A stretch of 64,000 nt of DNA, taken from the NCBI GenBank assembly GCA_023460575.1, contig JAEWPQ010000030.1, positions 7,670 through 71,669 of the forward strand, written 5' to 3'. Source of the DNA: Bacillota bacterium. GTDB lineage: Bacteria; Bacillota; Clostridia; Lachnospirales; Lachnospiraceae. The notes beneath the pieces are model-generated. The model was not told the DNA's origin. It made no database searches and saw nothing but the letters and a program-made list of their open reading frames with translations. The first letter of the stretch is position 1. Every line of letters starts with the position of its first letter. Shown here in pieces: positions 1-8,034 of the stretch. The position numbers and the translations under genes are program-made.

Positions 1-184
1 TTCCTGTGCCGGATTTTGTATAATGAATATTTCCGAATCTCCATTTGTAACATAAGGATTTTGCATCTGCTAATATATTTTTAGAGGATGCCGAGAGTTT
101 GACAAATTTATTAATAACTGCAGTGGTAGCAGCCGTACTTGCCGAAAGAATGAGCAGAGTTAGTAATTTACTCGTGGTTTTCAT
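1..184 (-). CDS. Alpha/beta hydrolase-like protein, N-terminal part (runs off the window)
   Basis: Only the first 61 codons are in the window. The product starts MKTTSKLLTLLILSASTAATT, a basic start followed by a hydrophobic stretch (about residues 6-25) that is a signal anchor or signal peptide, then a linker and the segment YKWRFGNIHYTKSGTG. That last stretch resembles the beginning of the alpha/beta hydrolase fold in clostridial proteins, where a lipase-type HD/HG motif usually follows, but the catalytic residues lie outside the window, so the family call is tentative. The start is fixed by an AGGAGG ribosome site (191-196) six bases upstream. The gene is divergent from parA and has its own consensus promoter. 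Confidence 0.6.
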   Translation of the reverse strand, partial: MKTTSKLLTLLILSASTAATTAVINKFVKLSASSKNILADAKSLCYKWRFGNIHYTKSGTG

Positions 185-217
185 TATTTACCTCCTGATA
201 GCGGATAATCTCTTCCT

Positions 218-246
218 ATTATAATATAATCAATATGGACTTACAA
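218..246 (-). promoter_or_regulatory. SigA-type promoter of the minus-strand hydrolase-like gene
   Basis: On the minus strand TTGTAA (241-246) and TATAAT (218-223) are separated by 17 bases, 22 bases upstream of the ribosome site of the leftward gene. Seen directly; activity is inferred. Confidence 0.7.
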
Positions 247-283
247 CGGCTAACATATTAATTTATTCTTAAACTTGGTAAAA

Positions 284-299
284 TGTTTCACGTGAAACA
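284..299. promoter_or_regulatory. parS: parS centromere site
   Basis: The 16-bp sequence TGTTTCACGTGAAACA is a perfect palindrome and identical to the ParB-binding parS consensus of Firmicutes. ParB (encoded at 1187) loads here, clamps DNA using CTP and organises the origin region for segregation. It sits between the divergent hydrolase-like gene and parA, 115 bases upstream of parA. Its presence beside parAB places this end of the window near the replication origin. Confidence 0.95.
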
Positions 300-356
300 T
301 TTTTTGTATTTTCTGCACTTTTTTTACTTGAAACCATAGGAAAAAAAAATAAAGTA

Positions 357-365
357 TGTTATACT
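357..365 (+). promoter_or_regulatory. Possible extended -10 promoter for parAB
   Basis: TGTTATACT fits an extended -10 element (TGn followed by TATACT), about 40 bases before the parA ribosome site. No -35 at the right spacing is obvious: TTGAAA at 328-333 is 26 bases away. parS lies just upstream, so ParB bound there could affect this promoter. Confidence 0.4.
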
Positions 366-413
366 CTAGTTTGAACTGCAATTTCCGGACGTTGTTACAG
401 GAGAAAATTAAAA

Positions 414-1184
414 ATGGGAAGAATCATTGCGATAGCAAACCAGAAAGGCGGAGTCGGTAAAACGACTACTGCAATTAACCTATCAGCTTGTCTTGCAGAG
501 TCAGGACAGCGGGTATTAGCTGTGGATTTTGATCCACAGGGGAACGAAACAAGCGGACTGGGTATGGATAAGTCAGCTATTGAGCGTACCATATATGATC
601 TGCTGGTAGGAGAGTGTGAGATTGAAGAATGTTTGATTACTAACGTTCAGGAAAATCTCGATCTATTGCCATCGAATGTGGATCTGGCAGGAGCTGAAAT
701 AGAACTGTTGGAAATCGAAAATAAGGAGATACTCCTTAAGTCATATCTTGAAAAAGTCAAGAAAAACTATGATTTTATTATTATAGATTGTCCTCCGTCA
801 TTGAGTCTATTGACAATTAATGCCTTAACTGCAGCAAATACTGTACTAGTACCCATTCAATGCGAATATTATGCATTGGAAGGACTTAGTCAGGTATTAA
901 AAACAGTGAATTTAGTAAAAAAGAAACTGAATCCTTCATTAGAAATGGAAGGCGTGGTATTTACAATGTATGATGCGAGAACAAATCTCTCGTTGGAAGT
1001 TGTTGAAAGTGTAAAGAACAATCTAAATCAGAACATTTATAAAACAATCATACCCAGAAATGTCAGACTGGCAGAGGCTCCCAGCCATGGAATGCCGATC
1101 AATTTATATGATTCCAGATCAGCGGGAGCGGAAAGCTACCGGTTATTGGCGGCAGAAGTTATCAGCAGAGGAGAAGAGATCTAG
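414..1184 (+). CDS. parA: Chromosome-partitioning ATPase ParA (Soj)
   Basis: 256-residue ParA/MinD-family ATPase, the normal length for Soj. The deviant Walker A motif KGGVGKTT occupies residues 11-18 (signature lysine K11, catalytic K16) and the Walker B-like strand FIIIDCPPSLS lies near residue 120. Soj binds DNA as an ATP dimer and, with ParB at parS, drives origin segregation and in Bacillus modulates DnaA. The start follows an AGGAGA ribosome site. parB begins two bases after the stop, so the two are translated as one operon. No sign of truncation. Confidence 0.96.
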   Translation: MGRIIAIANQKGGVGKTTTAINLSACLAESGQRVLAVDFDPQGNETSGLGMDKSAIERTIYDLLVGECEIEECLITNVQENLDLLPSNVDLAGAEIELLEIENKEILLKSYLEKVKKNYDFIIIDCPPSLSLLTINALTAANTVLVPIQCEYYALEGLSQVLKTVNLVKKKLNPSLEMEGVVFTMYDARTNLSLEVVESVKNNLNQNIYKTIIPRNVRLAEAPSHGMPINLYDSRSAGAESYRLLAAEVISRGEEI

Positions 1185-1186
1185 AT

Positions 1187-2131
1187 ATGGCAAAGAGAAC
1201 AGGTTTAGGAAAAGGACTTGGTGCGATTTTTGGAGATGAAGTAATGGAATCTGTAGCAGAAGAACAGGAAATAAGAAATCATAAAGAGGCAGATCATACC
1301 GCTGCATCTTCTAATAAAGAAAAACCGGATTCAGAAACAGGAAAGGAAATGTTTATAAAAATTTCCATGGTTGAGCCCAATCACAATCAGCCGAGAAAAG
1401 AATTCCGTGAAGAAGCGCTGATTGAATTAGCTGAATCAATGAAGGAGTATGGCGTTCTGCAGCCTCTTCTGGTTCAAAAAAAGGGCGATTATTATGAAAT
1501 AATCGCCGGGGAACGGAGATGGCGGGCGGCTAAGCTGGCTGGATTAAAAGAAGTACCGGTAGTAATACGGGAATATACAAAACAGCAGTCTATGGAAATT
1601 GCTCTGATTGAAAACGTACAAAGAGAAGATTTAAATCCTATAGAAGAAGCCAGAGCTTATTCTATTTTGATGCAGGAGTTTGGATTAAAGCAGGAAGAAA
1701 TCGCAGCCAGGGTAGCAAAGAATCGGGTTACCATAACTAATAGTATGCGATTATTAAAGCTGGACGAACGTATTCAGGATATGCTCATTCAGGATCAAAT
1801 TAGCAGCGGACACGCCAGAGCATTATTAGCAGTAGAGGATCAGGATTTACAGTATCAGCTTGCTGGGAAGATTGTAGCTGAGAATTTAAGCGTCCGGGAA
1901 GTAGAAAAGCTCGTAAAATCCTTATCAAAAAAGAAAGAACCAAAGGAAATCAGAGAAGAAGATGAAAGCATTACACTGATTTTCAGGGAACTGGAAGATC
2001 GAATGAAAACTGCCATGGGTACGAAGGTCAGCATCAACCGCAAAGATAAAAATAAAGGAAGAGTTGAAATCGAGTACTATTCTGAGGCAGAATTGGAAAG
2101 AATAGTAGAGTTATTAGAATCCATAAGATAA
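1187..2131 (+). CDS. parB: Chromosome-partitioning protein ParB (Spo0J)
   Basis: 314-residue ParB. The conserved N-terminal GLGKGLGAIF box (the ParA-interacting region) is followed by a variable acidic linker, the ParB/Srx CTP-binding domain with NQPRK near residue 66 and the GERRWR box at 108-113, then a helix-turn-helix (LKQEEIAARVAKNRVTITN) that reads parS, and a C-terminal dimerisation region. It binds the parS at 284-299 and spreads as a CTP-gated clamp. It starts two bases after parA; its ribosome site lies inside the end of parA. Length and motifs are typical. Confidence 0.96.
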   Translation: MAKRTGLGKGLGAIFGDEVMESVAEEQEIRNHKEADHTAASSNKEKPDSETGKEMFIKISMVEPNHNQPRKEFREEALIELAESMKEYGVLQPLLVQKKGDYYEIIAGERRWRAAKLAGLKEVPVVIREYTKQQSMEIALIENVQREDLNPIEEARAYSILMQEFGLKQEEIAARVAKNRVTITNSMRLLKLDERIQDMLIQDQISSGHARALLAVEDQDLQYQLAGKIVAENLSVREVEKLVKSLSKKKEPKEIREEDESITLIFRELEDRMKTAMGTKVSINRKDKNKGRVEIEYYSEAELERIVELLESIR

Positions 2132-2155
2132 CATCATGGAAGTGAGGACGAAAGA

Positions 2156-2662
2156 ATGGATAACAGTATATTGAATCAGTTGCCGGTTGATCCTGCTTTT
2201 TTAATCATAGGATTATCCGTGCTTACATTAATATTACTGATCGTTGTAATTATATGTATCATTCAGATTAGAAAACTATATCGCAGATATGATTTTTTTA
2301 TGAGGGGCAAGGACGCAGAAACACTTGAGGGCATTATTATGGAACAAATGGAGGATATTGCCCAGTTAAAATCAGAGGATCGTGCCAATAAAGATTCCCT
2401 TCGAAATACAAACAAAAACTATAGAAGTGCATTTCAGAAGTTTGGACTTGTAAAATATAACGCATTTAAAGGAATGGGCGGTAATTTAAGCTTTACTATG
2501 GCATTGCTTGATTATACTAACAGTGGCTTTGTGCTGAATTCTGTTCACAGCAGAGAAGGGTGTTATGTCTACATTAAAGAAGTAGAAAGAGGAGAGACAG
2601 AAGTACTTTTGGGAAGCGAAGAAAAAGAGGCTCTGGAACGGGCGTTGGGATATCATTCTTAA
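2156..2662 (+). CDS. DUF4446 family membrane protein
   Basis: 168-residue protein with one strongly hydrophobic helix at residues about 15-38 (FLIIGLSVLTLILLIVVIIC), then a charged coiled-coil-like segment and a C-terminal globular part (AFQKFGLVKYNAFKGMGGNLSFTMALLD) that is the DUF4446 signature as I remember it. Function unknown. In many Clostridia this gene directly follows parB, as here (25-base gap with a GAGGA ribosome site), and a terminator closes the unit, so it is probably co-transcribed with parAB. The topology suggests a short outside end and a cytoplasmic C-terminal domain. Confidence 0.85.
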   Translation: MDNSILNQLPVDPAFLIIGLSVLTLILLIVVIICIIQIRKLYRRYDFFMRGKDAETLEGIIMEQMEDIAQLKSEDRANKDSLRNTNKNYRSAFQKFGLVKYNAFKGMGGNLSFTMALLDYTNSGFVLNSVHSREGCYVYIKEVERGETEVLLGSEEKEALERALGYHS

Positions 2663-2687
2663 AAACACGGTTTTTACCGTGTTTTTT
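2662..2687 (+). terminator. Rho-independent terminator of the parAB-DUF4446 operon
   Basis: AACACGG, a TTTTTA loop and CCGTGTT followed by a T run, beginning at the DUF4446 stop codon. Confidence 0.85.
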
Positions 2688-2705
2688 AATATAATTTTAT
2701 AGATA

Positions 2706-2840
2706 ATGATCGAAGAATATGGACCAGCTTTGAGCGGAATGTATTCGGTTGACGATAACTTAATGAAAGTATTTTATTTACAAAATGCCAAAGCTGTAAT
2801 CCATTCACTTACCAGTGAAAAAAGAGAAATTATATTCTGA
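2706..2840 (+). CDS. Doubtful 44-codon ORF, possibly a gene remnant
   Basis: An open frame of 44 codons starts MIEEYGPALSGMYSVDDNLM and ends one base before the stop of the convergent coaW. It has no visible ribosome binding site and lies after a terminator. The amino-acid composition is protein-like, so it may be a leftover piece of a decayed gene rather than a functional one. I recognise no family. Low confidence. Confidence 0.2.
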   Translation: MIEEYGPALSGMYSVDDNLMKVFYLQNAKAVIHSLTSEKREIIF

Positions 2841-3683
2841 TTAACGGATTTCAGTCATTTCCAGGTGATGCTCTTCTGTAAGAGCTGCACCGATGGCAGT
2901 TCCGTATTCAGCCTGTTCAGGAATAATAAAGTGCACATCAAACATGGTCTCCAGGGATTGGAAGATCTCCCTGCATTGAGGAAATTTAGAAAGGTTTCCT
3001 GTCATAACAAAATCATTAATATTGCTGTTTAATGAGGATAGAATGGCGGACTTTCCGATTACCTGGAGTACCATATGAATAATTCCGATTGCAATATCCT
3101 CATCTGTTACAAAACCTCTCACTTTTCCAAAGTTTGATGCTGTTGCAGTTAAGGGCAGCCCGGGAAGAGGGGTTCTTGATATATCTTGAATCTGTAAATC
3201 AATGTTGCTTAAATTACCTCTGCTGGCCAGGTCCATAATATGGGAGATATCCTGAGTTTTTAACAGCAGGCTGGATAGACCCAGGATGGTTCCTCCTCCG
3301 ATACCAATACCTCCCGTATGAACGATAGAGTCACCATTCACCTGAACCAGGGAAGTACCGGTTCCCATACTAACCACAATTAAATCTTTTAATCCGGTAA
3401 AATATTGACCGCCTAATCCGTTACAGGTAAATTCATTCACCTTATAGGTTGGGATTCCATAAAGAGGCTGTTCCACGTAAGCACTCCCTACCCCCGTTAT
3501 CATGATTTTTTCTATTTCATTCAACTGGATGTTATTATCATAGATAAACTTGCCCAGAGCTCCGAATAAGGAAGCAATGGGATTATCCGCTTTCACAAAT
3601 GTGGGTATTTTCAATTTATGATCCTGAAAACCTACAATCTTTGTTGTACTTCCTCCAAGATCAATTCCAATGGTTATTTTCAT
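2841..3683 (-). CDS. coaW: Type II pantothenate kinase
   Basis: 280-residue protein of the CoaW/eukaryotic PanK fold, phosphorylating pantothenate in the first committed step of coenzyme A synthesis. The N-terminal phosphate-binding loop IGIDLGGSTTK is typical of the ASKHA superfamily; further signatures are the MITGVGSAY strand, VSMGTGTS and the glycine-rich GGIGIGGGTILGLS segment. Length matches the family. The start is set by an AGGGG ribosome site and a good promoter upstream. Type II enzymes of staphylococci resist CoA feedback; whether this one does cannot be read from sequence. It is a single-gene unit between parAB and adhE. Confidence 0.9.
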   Translation of the reverse strand: MKITIGIDLGGSTTKIVGFQDHKLKIPTFVKADNPIASLFGALGKFIYDNNIQLNEIEKIMITGVGSAYVEQPLYGIPTYKVNEFTCNGLGGQYFTGLKDLIVVSMGTGTSLVQVNGDSIVHTGGIGIGGGTILGLSSLLLKTQDISHIMDLASRGNLSNIDLQIQDISRTPLPGLPLTATASNFGKVRGFVTDEDIAIGIIHMVLQVIGKSAILSSLNSNINDFVMTGNLSKFPQCREIFQSLETMFDVHFIIPEQAEYGTAIGAALTEEHHLEMTEIR

Positions 3684-3749
3684 AATGTCCCCTTAAATCG
3701 TGTTATATGATCTGGCCTGCCGGACTTTTAGAAGCAGGTATTAAGGCTA

Positions 3750-3778
3750 ACTATACCATAATTATAGGTAAAAGCCAA
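3750..3778 (-). promoter_or_regulatory. Promoter of coaW
   Basis: Minus strand: TTGGCT (3773-3778), 17-base spacer ending in TGG, TATAGT (3750-3755); an extended -10 type promoter 67 bases before the coaW start. Confidence 0.65.
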
Positions 3779-4022
3779 GTTCTTAAATGTGTTCATAAAA
3801 GCCGCATAGGAGCTGGGCATTTCATAAAAATATTTCGATTAAAAATGACGAAAATATATGATGTAAGGGATTATTGAATATTCTATATCATTATAAACCC
3901 ATAAATCCCCTTATTTTATAAGAATTAGTAGGTTCAGAACGTTTCTTATATAAGTAAAAAAATATTTATAAATAATACATAAAAAAAATATCGAACGCTG
4001 TATATTTTTGTGAGTTATCACA

Positions 4023-4051
4023 TTGACAAAAAAATAACGATAGAATATAAT
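4023..4051 (+). promoter_or_regulatory. Consensus promoter of adhE
   Basis: TTGACA (4023-4028) and TATAAT (4046-4051) with exactly 17 bases between. Both hexamers are perfect SigA consensus, fitting a highly expressed fermentation gene. Its position downstream of the upstream in-frame GTG at 4010 shows that adhE starts later, at 4130. Confidence 0.85.
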
Positions 4052-4129
4052 AAAATCGTAAAGATCGTTAAAAAAATATCGATCAAGAAACCAATGGGAT
4101 TGATACTTATAAAATGGAGGAAAATCAAG

Positions 4130-6745
4130 ATGGCAAAAAAAGAAGAACTGGTTAAGGTTCCCCAGATAATTGATAGTGTAGATACCCTGATCGCAAAAAT
4201 GGAGGCAATGAGAGAAGCTCAGAGAGTATTCGCAACCTTCACTCAGGAGCAGGTTGATAAAATCTTTTATGAGGCAGCCAGCGCTGCAAATAAATTAAGA
4301 ATCCCTCTTGCAAAGATGGCTGTTGAAGAAACAGGGATGGGCGTTGCAGAGGATAAAGTAATTAAAAACAATTATGCAGCTGAATATATCTATAATTCTT
4401 ATAAAGATACGAAAACCTGCGGTGTTATAGAAGAAGATAAGGCTTTTGGAATTAAGAAAATTGCAGAGCCAATCGGTCTGGTAGCTGCTGTTATTCCTAC
4501 CACAAACCCAACTTCAACTGCCATCTTCAAAACACTGATCAGCTTAAAGACAAGAAATGCAATTATCATTTCCCCACACCCAAGGGCGAAAAACTGTACG
4601 ATTGCAGCTGCAAAGGTAGTTCTTGATGCGGCTGTCAAGGCAGGTGCACCAGAAGGAATTATCGGCTGGATTGATGTACCTTCACTGGAACTGACCAACG
4701 AGGTTATGAGAAGTGCAGATATCATTCTGGCAACAGGCGGTCCTGGAATGGTAAAGGCTGCTTATTCTTCCGGTAAGCCGGCTCTGGGCGTTGGCGCAGG
4801 CAATACTCCGGTTATCATTGATGATACGGCAGATATTAAGATGGCAGTTAACTCCATCATTCATTCCAAAACATTTGATAACGGTATGATTTGTGCGTCT
4901 GAGCAGTCTGTTACTGTTCTTGAAAAGGTTTATGACGCAGTTAAGAAAGAATTTGCAGCAAGAGGCTGCTACTTCTTAAAGGGCGATGAAATTGATAAAG
5001 TACGTAAAACCATTATTATCAATGGTGCTTTAAATGCCAAGATTGTTGGTCAGAAGGCTCATACCATTGCAAAGCTTGCCGGAGTTGAAGTTCCGGAATC
5101 AACAAAGATTTTAATCGGTGAAGTAGAAAGCGTACATCTTGAGGAAGAATTTGCACATGAGAAACTGTCTCCGGTTCTGGCAATGTATAAAGCTAAGACC
5201 TTTGACGAGGCCATTGAAAAGGCAGAACAGCTGGTTGCAGACGGCGGTTATGGACATACTGCTTCTCTGTATGTGAATGTAAATGAAACGGAAAAGATGG
5301 CAAAACATGCAGCTGCAATGAAGACCTGCCGTATTCTGGTTAATACTCCATCTTCTCATGGCGGTATCGGCGATATTTATAACTTTAAGTTACAGCCATC
5401 CCTGACTCTGGGCTGCGGTTCCTGGGGAGGAAACTCTGTATCTGAAAATGTCGGCGTTAAGCATTTGCTGAATATTAAAACCGTTGCTGAGAGGAGAGAG
5501 AACATGCTGTGGTTCAGAAATCCAGAGAAAGTTTATTTCAAAAAGGGATGTATGCCGGTTGCGCTTAGTGAGTTAAAGGATGTTTATAACAAAAAGAGAG
5601 CATTTGTAGTAACAGACTCTTTCCTTTATATGAATGGCTATACCAAGGCAATTACCGATAAGCTGAATGAAATGGGCATTGTATATACGGTGTTCTCAGA
5701 TGTTCAGCCAGACCCGACTCTTGCAAATGCAGAGGCCGGTGCAGCTGCTATGAAGGCATTCCAGCCTGATACAATCATCGCACTGGGCGGTGGTTCGGCC
5801 ATGGATGCTGCGAAAATCATGTGGGTAATGTACGAGCACCCGGAAGTTGACTTCCAGGATATGGCGATGCGTTTTATGGATATCCGTAAGAGAGTTTACA
5901 CATTCCCGAAGATGGGCGAGAAAGCATATTTTGTAGCAATCCCAACTTCTTCCGGTACAGGTTCTGAGGTAACTTCTTTCGCTGTTATCACAGATCAGAA
6001 TACAGGAGTAAAATATCCTCTTGCAGATTATCAGTTAATGCCAAATATGTCCATTGTTGATGCGGACAATATGATGAGCCAGCCAAAGGGTCTGACCAGT
6101 GCTTCTGGTATTGATGTTCTGACTCACGGACTGGAAGCTTACGCTTCTGTGATGGCGTCTGATTATACTGACGGCCTTGCACTGAAGTCTATGAAAAATG
6201 TATTTGAATATCTGCCAACTGCTTATAACGACGGAACCAATGTAGAAGCCAGATGCAAGATGGCAGATGCTTCCTGTATGGCTGGTATGGCATTTAACAA
6301 TGCATTCTTAGGAGTTTGCCATTCTATGGCTCATAAATTGGGAGCTTACCACCATATTCCTCACGGTGTGGCAAATGCATTGTTAATCACTCTGGTTATG
6401 GAGTTTAATGCTTCAGAAGTTCCGGCAAAGATGGGAACCTTCCCGCAGTATCAGTATCCCCATACTCTTGCAAGATATGCAGAATGTGCACGCTTCTGTG
6501 GAGTTGAAGGCAAGGATGATGCAGAAGTATTGAAGAAATTCATTGCCAAGGTTGAGGAATTAAAGAAGGCAGTAGGCATTAAGGCAACGATTAAAGATTA
6601 CGGCGTTGATGAGAAGTACTTCTTAGACACACTGGATGAGATGGTTGAGAATGCATTTGATGATCAGTGTACCGGTGCAAACCCAAGATATCCACTGTTC
6701 AGCGAAATTAAGGAAATGTATTTAAAGGCTTACTACGGTAAATAA
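4130..6745 (+). CDS. adhE: Bifunctional acetaldehyde-CoA/alcohol dehydrogenase AdhE
   Basis: 871-residue fusion enzyme reducing acetyl-CoA to acetaldehyde and then ethanol, regenerating two NAD+. The N-terminal aldehyde dehydrogenase half carries the nucleophile C255 in GMICASEQ; the C-terminal iron-dependent alcohol dehydrogenase half has GGGSAMDAAK (NAD binding), GTGSEVTS, and metal-ligand segments GIDVLTHGLEAY and AHKLGAYHHIPHG. Family length is 860-890, so it is complete. An in-frame extension to a GTG at 4010 exists, but the promoter and the GGAGG ribosome site (4116-4120) lie inside it, so ATG 4130 is used. Codon choice is strongly biased, consistent with high expression. AdhE normally forms helical filaments (spirosomes) in the cytoplasm. 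Confidence 0.97.
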   Translation: MAKKEELVKVPQIIDSVDTLIAKMEAMREAQRVFATFTQEQVDKIFYEAASAANKLRIPLAKMAVEETGMGVAEDKVIKNNYAAEYIYNSYKDTKTCGVIEEDKAFGIKKIAEPIGLVAAVIPTTNPTSTAIFKTLISLKTRNAIIISPHPRAKNCTIAAAKVVLDAAVKAGAPEGIIGWIDVPSLELTNEVMRSADIILATGGPGMVKAAYSSGKPALGVGAGNTPVIIDDTADIKMAVNSIIHSKTFDNGMICASEQSVTVLEKVYDAVKKEFAARGCYFLKGDEIDKVRKTIIINGALNAKIVGQKAHTIAKLAGVEVPESTKILIGEVESVHLEEEFAHEKLSPVLAMYKAKTFDEAIEKAEQLVADGGYGHTASLYVNVNETEKMAKHAAAMKTCRILVNTPSSHGGIGDIYNFKLQPSLTLGCGSWGGNSVSENVGVKHLLNIKTVAERRENMLWFRNPEKVYFKKGCMPVALSELKDVYNKKRAFVVTDSFLYMNGYTKAITDKLNEMGIVYTVFSDVQPDPTLANAEAGAAAMKAFQPDTIIALGGGSAMDAAKIMWVMYEHPEVDFQDMAMRFMDIRKRVYTFPKMGEKAYFVAIPTSSGTGSEVTSFAVITDQNTGVKYPLADYQLMPNMSIVDADNMMSQPKGLTSASGIDVLTHGLEAYASVMASDYTDGLALKSMKNVFEYLPTAYNDGTNVEARCKMADASCMAGMAFNNAFLGVCHSMAHKLGAYHHIPHGVANALLITLVMEFNASEVPAKMGTFPQYQYPHTLARYAECARFCGVEGKDDAEVLKKFIAKVEELKKAVGIKATIKDYGVDEKYFLDTLDEMVENAFDDQCTGANPRYPLFSEIKEMYLKAYYGK

Positions 6746-6799
6746 ATATAAACTGACATAAGAATAGTAACACTTTCTTTTGACAGGACAATGAAAAAG

Positions 6800-6839
6800 A
6801 GAGCAGATTTGGATTGAGTTCAAATCTGTTCTTTTTTTT
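6800..6839 (+). terminator. Terminator after adhE
   Basis: 12-bp stem (6800-6811 with 6821-6832, one G-T pair), 9-base loop and a run of T. An outer GGACAA/TTGTCC pairing may extend it. The convergent LacI gene ends just beyond. Confidence 0.85.
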
Positions 6840-6862
6840 GTTGTCCTTTTTTTCATAGAGTA

Positions 6863-7876
6863 TTAAGTAGATTTTCTAAGGACCAGAGTGGTACTGATCT
6901 CGATTTTTACAGGGTAAGAGGATTTGGTCTGAATAAGCTCAGCCATACGCTTTGCTGCCATCATTCCCATATATTGCTTGGGTACGTGAATGGTTGTGAG
7001 GGGTGGGTCCAGGAAGGTACACAAGGGCATATTATCAAAACCTATCACGGCGACATCCTGTGGAACCCGGTATCCGTTTTCCTTTAATGCTTTAATGGCG
7101 CCGGCTGCAATAAGGTCATTGTCTGCAAAGTAACAGTCTGACGGAGTTTCTCCCTGTTTTAAAATAGCCGTCATGTCAGCATATGCACCATCCATTGACG
7201 GAGATAATTTGTAAACCTTTGAATTGGAAACGGACATACCGTTCATTCTGACTGCCTGGTAGAAGCCGTCAGATCTTTGCTCAAAATTCTTAATGGGATA
7301 AGAGGATTTTAAATATCCCGGTTGTTTTTTTCTCTTTCTGATCAGATAGTTTGCTGCAAAAAAAGCACCCTGTACATTATCAATTATGACACAGTCTGTG
7401 CTCCGGTTTTCAAAACAGGTATCTACGACTACGACAGGAACAGGGAGATTTAAAAATGGTTTGAAATCTTCTTCCGCCATCTCTGTTCCCAGAAGCAGAA
7501 TGCCCCGGCAGCCCAGACGTACCATCTCTGAGACTTTGGAAGAAATATCATCTTCTTCATAAAGATAAGAAATATTCAGGTAATAACAGGCCTCTTTACA
7601 GCCGGCATCAATTCCTTCTGATAATTGGGAAAAGAAAGGGGTATCTGAAACAACGGCACCGTTTTTCTTATATATGATAAATTGTATCATGCCGTGGGGG
7701 CTGGTATTCACGGTGGTTTCTTTTATTCTTGAAAAGTCATAATCATGTTCTTTGGCAGCCTCTATGACCTTCTTCCTCGTCTGGGTGCTGACACCTGGCT
7801 TATGATTAAGAGCCATGGAGACTGCAGCCTCTGAAAGATTAAGTAGTTTAGCAAGCTCCTTTGCTGTTATGGACAT
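6863..7876 (-). CDS. LacI-family transcription regulator (LacI-1)
   Basis: 337 residues: N-terminal helix-turn-helix ITAKELAKLLNLSEAAVSMA with the LacI hinge helix, then a periplasmic-binding-protein-like effector domain ending LVLRK. Length is standard. It is transcribed away from the sugar isomerase operon and shares its 158-base intergenic region, so it is the likely repressor of that operon and of itself: its own promoter overlaps repeated TTAAGT half-sites. The start follows a GGAG ribosome site. The effector cannot be read from sequence; from context it would be apiose, apulose or a related branched pentose. Confidence 0.9.
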   Translation of the reverse strand: MSITAKELAKLLNLSEAAVSMALNHKPGVSTQTRKKVIEAAKEHDYDFSRIKETTVNTSPHGMIQFIIYKKNGAVVSDTPFFSQLSEGIDAGCKEACYYLNISYLYEEDDISSKVSEMVRLGCRGILLLGTEMAEEDFKPFLNLPVPVVVVDTCFENRSTDCVIIDNVQGAFFAANYLIRKRKKQPGYLKSSYPIKNFEQRSDGFYQAVRMNGMSVSNSKVYKLSPSMDGAYADMTAILKQGETPSDCYFADNDLIAAGAIKALKENGYRVPQDVAVIGFDNMPLCTFLDPPLTTIHVPKQYMGMMAAKRMAELIQTKSSYPVKIEISTTLVLRKST

Positions 7877-7916
7877 CAGGATGGGCTCCTTTCATACAGA
7901 TAAACTCTTTTTTATC

Positions 7917-7945
7917 AACTTAACAGATTAAGTAGATTAAGTCAA
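7917..7945 (-). promoter_or_regulatory. LacI-1 promoter overlapped by TTAAGT repeats
   Basis: Minus strand TTGACT (7940-7945), 17 bases, TAAGTT (7917-7922). The same bases contain an inverted repeat ACTTAA-CAGA-TTAAGT (7918-7933) and a tandem nonamer AGATTAAGT (7925-7933 and 7934-7942). This is what an autoregulated repressor promoter looks like. Confidence 0.65.
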
Positions 7946-7961
7946 TAAAATACTATATTTT

Positions 7962-7986
7962 ACTTAATTATTAATTGTAATTAAGT
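7962..7986. promoter_or_regulatory. Operator-like inverted repeat before the isomerase operon
   Basis: Perfect 9-bp arms ACTTAATTA (7962-7970) and TAATTAAGT (7978-7986) with a 7-base spacer. The half-site ACTTAA is the same as in the LacI-1 promoter repeats. It overlaps a weak possible -35 (TTGTAA, 7975-7980) of the rightward operon. Binding by LacI-1 is inferred. Confidence 0.6.
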
Positions 7987-8034
7987 TTGCTCCAGTAAAT
8001 AATATGGGTAACAGTTAAAAAAGGAGACATGTAT

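Larger units (their letters stand above)
3684..4129. other. Divergent coaW/adhE intergenic region
   Basis: 446 AT-rich bases without a convincing gene. It holds the coaW promoter (3750-3778) at one end and the adhE promoter (4023-4051) at the other. In between I see short imperfect repeats of the type ATATTTCG/CGAAAATAT around 3830-3860 and recurring ATATCGA words near 3990 and 4078; no clear Rex-type TTGTTAA...TTAACAA site is visible although AdhE genes are often Rex-controlled. Confidence 0.6.

Noticed and set aside
4010..4129. GTG start giving AdhE 40 extra residues
   Set aside because: The consensus promoter lies inside this stretch and the ribosome site is at 4116-4120; family alignment begins at MAKKEE-type starts.
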